A stretch of 64,000 nt of DNA, from assembly GCA_034440635.1 (NCBI GenBank), contig JAOTON010000330.1:478001-542000 (forward strand), in the 5' to 3' direction. The position numbers and the translations under genes are program-made. This DNA is from Lepas anatifera (Eukaryota > Arthropoda > Thecostraca > Lepadidae). Numbering within the stretch: position 1 is the first letter of the stretch; each line of letters begins with the position of its first letter. Below are positions 56,000 to 64,000 of this stretch, piece by piece. The notes beneath the pieces were generated by a model that saw only the letters and a program-made list of their open reading frames with translations, did not search any database and was not told the origin of the DNA.

Positions 56000-58900
56000 T
56001 TTCACCTTTGTGTACCTTTTCACCAGTGCCGCTGTGTGTGCCAGAGCCGTACGGTGGGTGCCCCGCTCCGTCCGGCATTCGGCCGACCCTGGCGGACCTC
56101 TTCGCCGGCGGACCTGTAGCGCCTTTGATTCGGCCGTCACCGATCAACACTCGTTTTTGGGGACCAAAAACTGAGCTACCGGCCGCATCAGGAATGCACC
56201 CAGATACTGCAAATAAATTGATTAAGGCAGGAGTAGAAACCAATCCGGGCCCAGAGGAAGCTACAAGGCATTTCAAATTAGCACATGTAAACATCAATTC
56301 TATCACGGCTGGCCAAAAACGTGACGAGCTGGAACTTTTTGCAGAGTCTAACGGTATTAAAGTCCTGGCCCTTTCCGAAACTAAGCTTGATGAAACTATT
56401 CACCCCAGTCGCTTCGCTATAAATAATTTTCAAAGTCCTTTGGTACGGCACAGAAATCGTTCTGGAGGAGGAGTGGCCATTTATTTTCATACATCCCTGG
56501 TAGCAACGCGTCTTCCAGACCTCGAAATTGGAGATGAAGAGTGGATTTGGGCGAAAGTCAGGTTTGGAAAAATAAGCCTAGTGGTTTGTAGTATTTATAT
56601 ACCACCAAATCTCACATCTGACCGTCATGAAGAGTTTTTACTAAATTTCGATGAAAGTTTAAGTAACGCGCAGAGGTATAACCCAACCGCAGTGATTATC
56701 CTGGGGGACTTTAACGCTGGAAATTGTTTTTTGACAAACACCCTTCTAAAACATTCCCCTATATCGACATTCGAGTGGAAGTTAAAATCCTTAGCCGAAT
56801 CATTATCCCTGTCCCAGCTCATCAAAGATCCAACAAGAATGGAGGGCAGTACACATAACCTGTGTGACCTAATTTTCATTTCAGACATAAGCCTTGAGGC
56901 GGAAAGTGGATTAATCTCCTCATTTTCTACCATAGTCCACTTTCCAATCTACTTAGCAATAGAAGGACAAGCTAATAACCCTCGTAGACAACAAAAAACC
57001 ATCTGGGACTATTCCAAGCTCGACCCTCAAAGACTAACACATCAACTAATGACAACAAACTGGAATGAAATCCTCGACAACGACACAGACACCGCGACTT
57101 CTTTATTCACATCAACCCTGAGCAAGGCCGCAGAAGACTGTATCCCAAGGAAAACTGTACCAGCCATCTCTCGCGATAAAAGTTGGGTAACGGGTGAATT
57201 AAAGAAGCTCATCAGGAAACGTAACAGACTGTTCAGAATTGCTAAAACAAAACAAGAAAAGCTGGGTAAAGACGAACATAACCATTACGATTGGGACAGA
57301 TGGAGGCGCTCCAGAAATGAGGTAACTAAACTGACAAGACAATTAAAGAGCGAGAGTATATCGAAAGACGCACGGCTTCTTTTGGAGAAAAAGCACGAAC
57401 CTCACAAATACCACTCAATATTAAGACGAATGACTGGCCGATCTAAAACTATTGAGATCCCACCTCTTCAAAACGACAATGGGGACTTGGTGATCGACGA
57501 CAAAGCCAAAGCTGAGCTTCTTAACCAGTACTTTGCGGCCCAAACACAATTACCTAACAGCAACAACCATGATCTCCCTAACATCAACAGAGAGAACGTA
57601 CCACCGTTAAACATGACTAGAATAACTGAAATGGAAGTTTTGAAAACAATAAATGGACTAAACCAGAACAAATCCACAGGTCCAGACGGGATTCCAGTAA
57701 GATTTATAAAGCTAATCGCTATTATAATAGCTGAACCTCTCTCGCTGCTCTTTAATAAATCAGTTCAAGAAGGAAAATTTCCTGAGGTCTGGAAAATAGC
57801 AACTGTTAAACCAATATTCAAAAACAAGGGAAGTACAGCTGATGTTTCAAGTTATAGACCCATTAGCCTATTATGCAGCATATCAAAGATATTTGAAAAA
57901 ATCATGTTTCGACGAATATATCAGCATCTTATTGAAAACGACCTACTGACAGAGAGACAAAGTGGCTATAGACCTGGCCACGGGACACACCTTCAACTAT
58001 TTTACATCACCCACAGTCTTTACGAACTACTCGATAACGGCCAAGACGTGACTATACTTTACTTCGATATATCTCGCTACTTCGAGAAAATCTGGCACAA
58101 AAGACTTCTGCATAAATGCGAACATGAATTTGGACTGACAAACATTTTACCCTGGTTACGCTCGTATTTAACAGACAGACGACAAGCGGTCCAAATCAAC
58201 GAGACCAAATCATCCTTGCTTCCTTTAAACGCGGGCTGTCCGCAGGGATCTGTAACTGGCCCATTACTCGCCTTATTGTACCTAAATGCGCTCTCAGGGA
58301 AAACCCAAAACGAAATGTTGTTCTTCGCAGACGACGCATGCTTAATAAGTAGCCACAATCCTGAAAACATCCAAAATATGCAACAATTGCTCCAAAATGA
58401 CATCACCCAGATTCAAACTTATGGAAACGACTGGCTCATCAAATTCAATGCCTCTAAAACTATCCAGCAGTCTTTCTCTTATCGGAATGAAAGTGAAGTA
58501 CCAAATCTCAACTTTGACGCCAACCCAATCCCGGTAGAAAGCAAACACAAACATCTCGGCATAACCCTATCAACCGATCTTAGGTTTCACCACCACGTTA
58601 ACTATATTATTCGAAAAGTGATAATGACTCTCAGCCCACTTTATCCTATAGCTCCGTATTTACCCAGAGAAATTCTTACACAAATTTACAAAACCTACGT
58701 ACTACCCCACTTTGACTATGGAGACGTAATTTACGATGGACTCTTGACAGTGGACTACACCCAACGACTCGAAAGACTTCAGAATAGGGCAGCCAGACTA
58801 GTTACCTCGACTTTACCGAGAACGTCCACGGAAAATCTGAGACGAGAGCTAGGATGGTCGTCATTAAAAACAAGACGCGAATTGCACAAAATATGTTTCT

Positions 58901-59773
58901 GTCATAGACTATACCAAGGGACAACGCCCAATTACATTCGGAGAATTCTACCAGCTACTCGGGATAACACTGTGAATCGGCTGTTGCTAAACGCCCGGAA
59001 TAGGAACGAAATGCCCTTCAGAACTTCTAATTTCAGCTCCTCATTTCTCCCAAGTACTATCAAATTAATAAACAAGCTTCCAACTCATATAACAGAAATT
59101 GAATCACACAAAAGCTTTAAAAAACATATGAACGAACGATACCATCAAAGCGAACCCCCAGAATATTTCTCTTTCGGAACAAAAAAAGCAAACTCTCTCC
59201 TGACTCGCTTGAGAGTAGGCATGTCGCATCTAAATGGCCATCTATACAAAATCCAAGGCGTTGAAACTCCCCGCTGCGCTTGCGGATACTACTGCGAGAG
59301 CTCCGAACATTTTCTTTTGCAGTGCCCAAGGTTTGATTTGCAGAGACAAATTATGATGAACAACATCAGCGATCTTCTGGACGGTCAATTTGAAAATCTC
59401 CACCGTAAGTTAAAAACTGACATACTGCTTTGTGGTGGCACTCTCCATCCCCAAATTGGTCGAGCGGTGGCTCAGGAGGTCTTTCGGTTTGTAAAAACTA
59501 GCCAAAGATTTGATAACTAAACGAGAGTGCAAGACAAAATCATCAAGTGACGGCTGTGATCTACTGGCGCTCGGCTGCGGTGTGGGGCTCGTGCGGGGGT
59601 CGGGCGGGGTGCGGTGACGGGCGGCGCCACCGCGTTACTCAAGGTTGTTACCCGAGAGGTGCCTCGATTCAAGCGCGCTAGCGCTTTTGCGCCAATTGGG
59701 AGAGCAAATTGTTCTTCATTTGTGTACATGTTGCTCCTGTTGAAATAAACGTATGTATGTATGTATGTATGTA
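56000..59773 (+). mobile_element. LINE (CR1/L2-like), near full length
   Basis: Inserted in E10. It has a short 5' leader, a single long ORF, a GC-rich 3' UTR (59560-59660), an AATAAA signal at 59744-59749 and a (GTAT)n tail ending near 59773. Flanks ACCTTTAAGTT (55989-55999) and ACCTTGAACTT (59773-59783) may be an imperfect TSD. Confidence 0.85.
56194..59520 (+). CDS. LINE endonuclease-reverse transcriptase with 2A-like amino end
   Basis: 1108 codons from the first in-frame ATG; the frame is open further upstream but without another ATG. Residues 12-20 read AGVETNPGP, a 2A-like motif lacking the usual Asp before V-E. Endonuclease about 28-245: SETKLDE (~61), GGGVAIYF, ILGDFNAG (~170). The final SDH motif is replaced by TIVHFPIY, so a catalytic Asp may be missing. 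RT: SSYRPISLL, YFDISRYFEKIWHK (motif A, ~624), GCPQGSVTGP (motif B, ~680), FADD (~711). The carboxyl region has LQNRAARLVT and a CACGYYCESSEHFLLQC zinc-knuckle-like motif (~1027). Uninterrupted frame, so a relatively young copy. Confidence 0.93.
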   Translation: MHPDTANKLIKAGVETNPGPEEATRHFKLAHVNINSITAGQKRDELELFAESNGIKVLALSETKLDETIHPSRFAINNFQSPLVRHRNRSGGGVAIYFHTSLVATRLPDLEIGDEEWIWAKVRFGKISLVVCSIYIPPNLTSDRHEEFLLNFDESLSNAQRYNPTAVIILGDFNAGNCFLTNTLLKHSPISTFEWKLKSLAESLSLSQLIKDPTRMEGSTHNLCDLIFISDISLEAESGLISSFSTIVHFPIYLAIEGQANNPRRQQKTIWDYSKLDPQRLTHQLMTTNWNEILDNDTDTATSLFTSTLSKAAEDCIPRKTVPAISRDKSWVTGELKKLIRKRNRLFRIAKTKQEKLGKDEHNHYDWDRWRRSRNEVTKLTRQLKSESISKDARLLLEKKHEPHKYHSILRRMTGRSKTIEIPPLQNDNGDLVIDDKAKAELLNQYFAAQTQLPNSNNHDLPNINRENVPPLNMTRITEMEVLKTINGLNQNKSTGPDGIPVRFIKLIAIIIAEPLSLLFNKSVQEGKFPEVWKIATVKPIFKNKGSTADVSSYRPISLLCSISKIFEKIMFRRIYQHLIENDLLTERQSGYRPGHGTHLQLFYITHSLYELLDNGQDVTILYFDISRYFEKIWHKRLLHKCEHEFGLTNILPWLRSYLTDRRQAVQINETKSSLLPLNAGCPQGSVTGPLLALLYLNALSGKTQNEMLFFADDACLISSHNPENIQNMQQLLQNDITQIQTYGNDWLIKFNASKTIQQSFSYRNESEVPNLNFDANPIPVESKHKHLGITLSTDLRFHHHVNYIIRKVIMTLSPLYPIAPYLPREILTQIYKTYVLPHFDYGDVIYDGLLTVDYTQRLERLQNRAARLVTSTLPRTSTENLRRELGWSSLKTRRELHKICFCHRLYQGTTPNYIRRILPATRDNTVNRLLLNARNRNEMPFRTSNFSSSFLPSTIKLINKLPTHITEIESHKSFKKHMNERYHQSEPPEYFSFGTKKANSLLTRLRVGMSHLNGHLYKIQGVETPRCACGYYCESSEHFLLQCPRFDLQRQIMMNNISDLLDGQFENLHRKLKTDILLCGGTLHPQIGRAVAQEVFRFVKTSQRFDN

Positions 59774-59882
59774 CCTTGAACTTCATATGAGTTGACCTTG
59801 GCATATCATCCTGGTTATATGGCCATATGACGTCACCACTCGGTCTCCAATGCAAGTGAAACTGGTCCGACCGCGCGATTAA

Positions 59883-60326
59883 AGGGAATGTGGCATCTTC
59901 ATTACGTGATCTTAACTGAGATAACCAAGTTGTAAAGCAAGTCGGAAAACCCGGTACAAAATATATCATTTGTCTTGGAACTCGAGATTTCCGTAGAAAA
60001 AGGCTAAAACCTACCTGAAATGTACCCCTCATGTACCTTTAGCGGCAGGCCACGGTTCCATGGCTGTTGGTGTGACGACATAAGCTGACGTCACTGTGAG
60101 TATCAGCCAATCGAAGCCCTTGAAGCGTATTGACTATGGTAGTGCTTGCCAGGTGATGACATCATCCACAGGCAGATATTTATTTCTTTCCCTAGAGGTG
60201 TAAAAATCAAAATATTGAGCTTATTGTGCATTTTTCAGAGAAATCATGGACGCTACGACGATTTTCTGCTCAAAGTACCCCTAATTTCACTAAATTCCAG
60301 GATTCGACCAGGATGTCACATTCCCT
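59883..60326 (+). mobile_element. AGGG-type TTAA MITE M5
   Basis: TTAA at 59879-59882 and 60327-60330; AGGGAATGTGGCATC to GATGTCACATTCCCT. Inserted in E10. Confidence 0.9.
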
Positions 60327-60330
60327 TTAA

Positions 60331-60779
60331 AGAGAATGTAGAACCTTGGCCGAATCCTGGAATTTAGTGTAATTGGGGTTACTGTTAGCCGCAAATCATG
60401 GAAACGTCCAGGATTTCTCTGAAAAATGTACGATAAGCTCAAGATTTTGATTTGTAAAATGCTCCCCTACGGTAAGAAATAAATATCTACCTGTGGGTGA
60501 TGTCATGATCTGGCAACCACTATCATATTCAACACGCTTCAAGGGCTTCGATTGGCTGATACTCACCGTGACGTCAGCATATGCCGTCACACCAACAACT
60601 CACAACTGTGGCCTGCTGCTTAGGGTACATGAGGGGTACATTTCAGGTAGGTTTTTAGCTTTTATCTAAAGAACTTTGAGTTTCGAGACAAATTATATAT
60701 TGAGTACTGGGTTTTTTCGGCATGCTTTACAACTTGGCTATCTCAGTTAAAATCACGTTATAAAGGTACCATATTCCCT
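60331..60779 (-). mobile_element. AGGG-type TTAA MITE M6
   Basis: Shares the TTAA at 60327-60330 with M5; right TTAA at 60780-60783. Opposite orientation to M5 (ends CTATCTCAGTTAAAATCACG then ATATTCCCT). Confidence 0.9.
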
Positions 60780-60986
60780 TTAAGGCGATCTCAAAATATA
60801 GGTCTGACTTTGAAACCCTAAAAGTTAAAACAATTTCAAACGTTTTTAAAAATTTCTTCACCGATCGACGCACCATGAAATTTCGCTCAAATGTGGGCAA
60901 GTATTGTTTTTCAGCTACGAGCGGTTCTCCGGCCACCTCGGAAAAACAGGTGGGGGCCCCCGATCCCCCGCCGGTGCGCGTGTTAC

Positions 60987-61409
60987 GGTGCAATTAAAAT
61001 TATTTCTGAGCAATCCAATTTTAAATAATGTACCAATAGCGGTGTTCCCAAATAATTCTGAATATCAACAAATCTACCATTATCAATACTGTCAAAATCT
61101 ATAAACCGTATCGGGAAAAAGGACGAACCACATATGAGCACAATTTTCAAGGATCCTTACATATAAAATTTCGATACGCATGGAATTTGATTTTATAGAT
61201 GCCAATTTTTATGGGCCAACAGCTCCGTGATAGGTGGAGTATTTCATGTCCAGCAGGATAGAATTCTGGGAATATCCGAAGCGTTGGACAAATTACACAC
61301 TCCTTTTTACGGAAGTCGTTCGCCTAAGAGCAGAAATGTGTTCTGCAAGAGACTGACTAGAGTGATTTGTGGCAGTAACATAGGTAAATCGCCGTAAGCA
61401 GCCTTTGGC
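60987..61409. other. No recognisable gene
   Basis: AT-rich sequence with no motif recognised. Confidence 0.4.
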
Positions 61410-61600
61410 TGTGAGCAGACATGTTGAGTCGCCACTCAGAGTCAGAGTCGACTCCGATTCGACTCAACTTTTGCTTGAGTCAGAGTTAAGTCGACTCACT
61501 TCCAGATTTGGGTTGAGTCAGAGTCGACTCATCTACTCGACCAGTTGAGTCGAGTCAGAATCGGAGTCAGCCTCCAAGCCGTGAGCCAATAGTCAAGTCG
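61410..61600. repeat. GAGTCGACTC-rich degenerate repeat
   Basis: About ten GAGTCGACTC, GAGTCAGAGTC and TTGAGTCGA motifs, several forming TGAGTCA. Such stretches occur at termini of some DNA transposons; no TSD found. Confidence 0.7.
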
Positions 61601-62945
61601 ACTCAACACTCTATTTTCTTAACGCATGTGATCACATGGCTGACATTTTAGAAATTTTCAGAACTAATTGTTTAGGATTCCAGAATGCTATTTGATAATA
61701 ATAGGTAATTCATTATTTTCACATCCACACTAGACCCCTGCCGGGATCAGTTGTTGACAAACATGAGCGATTTAAAATATACAGTTTCAAAAGCACAATG
61801 AATTGTTCGTTATTCTCCATTTAATCTTACCAATAACATGTAAAATCAAACACAAAAATTTAGATTTGGCCCAAAATCCGACTTTGTCAACTTTGAATGT
61901 GCACACCATACAGATTTCTATGCTTATGCTCATGCAATAATTCACTCCTTAGAAACCATATCCTTGTTTTCTATTTGATTCCCTCATTTGACTAAAAACA
62001 CTAGTAAAACTATGTTATATTAGCGCGAAATACAGGATACCAAAGAATCTTACTTTGCACAAAAGCTCTGAAATGGATCAAAACAGAGCAAAGCAAAAAG
62101 CTTCAACTGCTTCAATATGCATCTGTCATGGTTTGAGGATATACCCTAGGAATAGATACTGCCTGCACACGGAAAATAAAACTCAGTCCTGTCTCTGGCA
62201 TTGCCTAAATAATTTCAACCTATGAAACGGACCGAAAAATATACATGAGAAATGCACAGACCACCCCTCTTCAAAAGTATAATGATTATGAGTATGTATT
62301 TATGAATCGCGGCATCACCACGGGTTACCACACCATCATGGTGCGCAACAAAAATATTAGTGATTTAGACTTGTGTAGCCTGAGGGTAAAATTACGTTAC
62401 ATAGATCTGAAGATAAAATATTTTTCATGTTTCTTTAAGTCACATGACTTTACAATTTGTTGTTTATCGTCATCTTTTTTCTCATCCAAAGTAAGATTCA
62501 TGATGTCTTCAATGCGCCATCTGGTTTCTACAGATTTTTCGGGACGAGGCAAGTGTGTTTATTGTTCATTTTGTGTTTGAGGTAAATTGTGTCTGTCAAT
62601 GTATAATTTTGCATTATTAAGCTTAAATAGTCAGAGGGTGGTTCAGAACATACTGGGACAGGAATTACCACTCAAAATGTCATATATTGTAATATTGATT
62701 CATGGTTATTTGCATTTGAAACCTCGCTTATTGCTTCAATTATGACTGCTCATGAGGGAAATGCATTTAAAATTAAAAACTTTCAGGTCCTTAATCTCAC
62801 TCACCCGTAAGCATTTAGTATTCTTCATTCCTCAGAAGCAAATACAATGCAATGCATTGATTTCATGTCATGAATTAATGCCTTGCAGTTGCATATTATT
62901 GAAGTTAGAAGTTATTGAAGTTAGTTGTGCAGTTAGAAGATAGTT
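61601..62945. other. No recognisable gene
   Basis: AT-rich DNA. The longest open frame (62245-62580) has no recognisable motif. Confidence 0.4.
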
Positions 62946-62949
62946 AATG

Positions 62950-64000
62950 TCAGGGGCGAAGCCAGTGGAGCACAGGCAGCACGTGCCCCTGATCGCTAAG
63001 CGTTGTACCCCATTTGGGCTGTGCCGCTCGAAATTTAGTGCCCTGCGCCATGGAACCTAGATGCGACTAAACCGCATGTAGAGATGAAAACTTTTGTTTG
63101 ACAATTTAGTACCTTTTTGGTCAGCTAGGGCATTCTGTCGTGTTTTCAAGCACCCGGGAATAATATGGGCACCTAACCCGCGCCCAGCTAATGCCTCATC
63201 GTCGCCAAAAATCGTAGGGGCGAGGCTAATCTGGTGCCCCTTGAGCTCATCTGGTGCCCCTGATCGCTGGTACTGCCCCTGCTGGTATTGGCCCCTGCAT
63301 GATCACGTGCCCTCTGAGCTGATCCGGTGCCCTCTTAGTCAACCTGGTGCCCCCTGAAAAAATCATTGTGCCTCCTGAACCTATATAAAGCTCTCTGAGT
63401 TAGTCTGATGCCTCCGAGCTTGCCCGGTGCCCTATTGGCTGTTTTAGTGTCCCTTGAGCTGATCCGGGCCCCCTGAGCTGATCGAATGTATCCCGGAGTT
63501 GATCTACTTCCCTCTGAGCCAATATATGGTGCCTCTTGAGCTGAACAGGTGCCCCCTGATCTGATTATTGATGTCTTCGTAGAAGATTTGGTGCCCCCTG
63601 AGCTGGTCTGGTGAGCTCTGAGCCGATCTTGTGTCCGCTGAGCTGAAATGTTGCTCCCTGAGCTGATCTAGGTCCCTGCTCTTGTCTGGGGGCTAGAAGC
63701 TGATCTGGCCCCCGAGCTGATCGATCTGGTCCTCCTGAGCAGATATGTTGCCCTTCGAGCTGAACTGATGCCCCCTATATCGAGCTGGTGCCTCCCAAGC
63801 CATCATCATGTCTTCTGAGCCCATCTGATGTCCTTTGAGCTAGTCTGGTGCCCCCTGAGCTAATCTAGTGGCCTGTAAGCTGATCTGGGCCTCCTGAGTT
63901 GATTGCCTAATTTCCGGAGCAGCTCTGGGGCCCTGAGCTGAGCTGGGCCAATCGAGGCTGATGAGGGCCCCTGAGCTGGTATGGGGCTCCTGAGCTGATT
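62950..64000. repeat. Minisatellite, GGTGCCCCCTGAGCTGATCT units
   Basis: From about 63220 to the window end, ~20-base units of CTGAGCTGATCTGGTGCCCC repeat with many substitutions; looser GTGCCCC sequence precedes from 62950. This is the reverse-complement theme of 1797-2490. The array runs off the window. Confidence 0.85.

Larger units (their letters stand above)
55398..60982. mobile_element. TTAA element E10 with nested LINE and two MITEs
   Basis: TTAA at 55394-55397; the right end is GGTGCGCGTG followed by TTAC (mutated TTAA). Its own sequence aligns block by block with E6 (26280-27098). The LINE (about 56000-59773) and MITEs M5/M6 (59883-60779) interrupt it at places where E6 is continuous. 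Confidence 0.85.

Noticed and set aside
62245..62580. 111-codon frame as a gene
   Set aside because: AT-rich, no motif, no splice context and no homologue that I recognise.

Overview
This window looks like non-coding, transposon-saturated DNA from an invertebrate animal. It has no dense gene array, operons or rRNA. It has Penelope-like elements (PLEs), CR1/L2-type and L1-type LINEs, a tRNA-derived SINE, hAT-like and TTAA-flanked DNA transposons, several minisatellites, and a few short exon-like islands with splice sites. A CR1 fragment carries a 2A ribosome-skipping motif, as known in CR1 LINEs of several marine invertebrates. I cannot name the species.

Host genes: the best-supported piece is a minus-strand exon (24410-24560) encoding the start of a PH domain of the PLEKHA4/5/6/7 type. 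Two other minus-strand exon-like segments (52801-52852 and 9804-9919) have good splice sites, so much of the window may be introns of one PLEKHA-like gene. The upstream one is phase-compatible with the PH exon. The downstream one cannot be the next exon directly.

Layout. 1-5 kb: dispersed and direct repeats plus a degenerate minisatellite. 5-6.5 kb: a TTAA MITE next to half a hAT. 6.7-9.7 kb: a dead CR1 LINE (minus). 9.8 kb: candidate exon. 10.6-15.5 kb: GGGCCC-cored minisatellites, some bracketed by inverted repeats. 15.5-15.9 kb: CR1 amino end with 2A. 16-17.5 kb: other half of the hAT. 18-27 kb: chain of TTAA elements rich in AGGTCA/TGACCT, one interrupting an L1-type ORF1, with the PH exon between them. 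28-33 kb: AGGG/TTAA MITEs and a large imperfect palindrome whose arms carry the same coding exon. 33.4-38 kb: TTAA element holding a LINE tail and a 2.7 kb hAT with perfect 8-bp TSD. 38.6-39.2 kb: minisatellite. 41-50 kb: a PLE cluster in which one PLE is split by a hAT that itself holds a head-to-head PLE pair; three hammerhead ribozyme motifs are present. 50.5-51.5 kb: another TTAA element. 53-55 kb: 35-bp minisatellite with an E-box in each unit. 55.4-61 kb: TTAA element holding a long LINE ORF and two MITEs. 63-64 kb: minisatellite resembling, in opposite orientation, the one at 1.8-2.5 kb.

The most unusual signals are the hammerhead motifs, the datable nested insertions, the nuclear-receptor half-site load of the TTAA family, the E-box array and the 2A-bearing LINE fragment. 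Boundaries were found by eye from TSDs, inverted repeats and paralogous copies within the window; no database search was possible.
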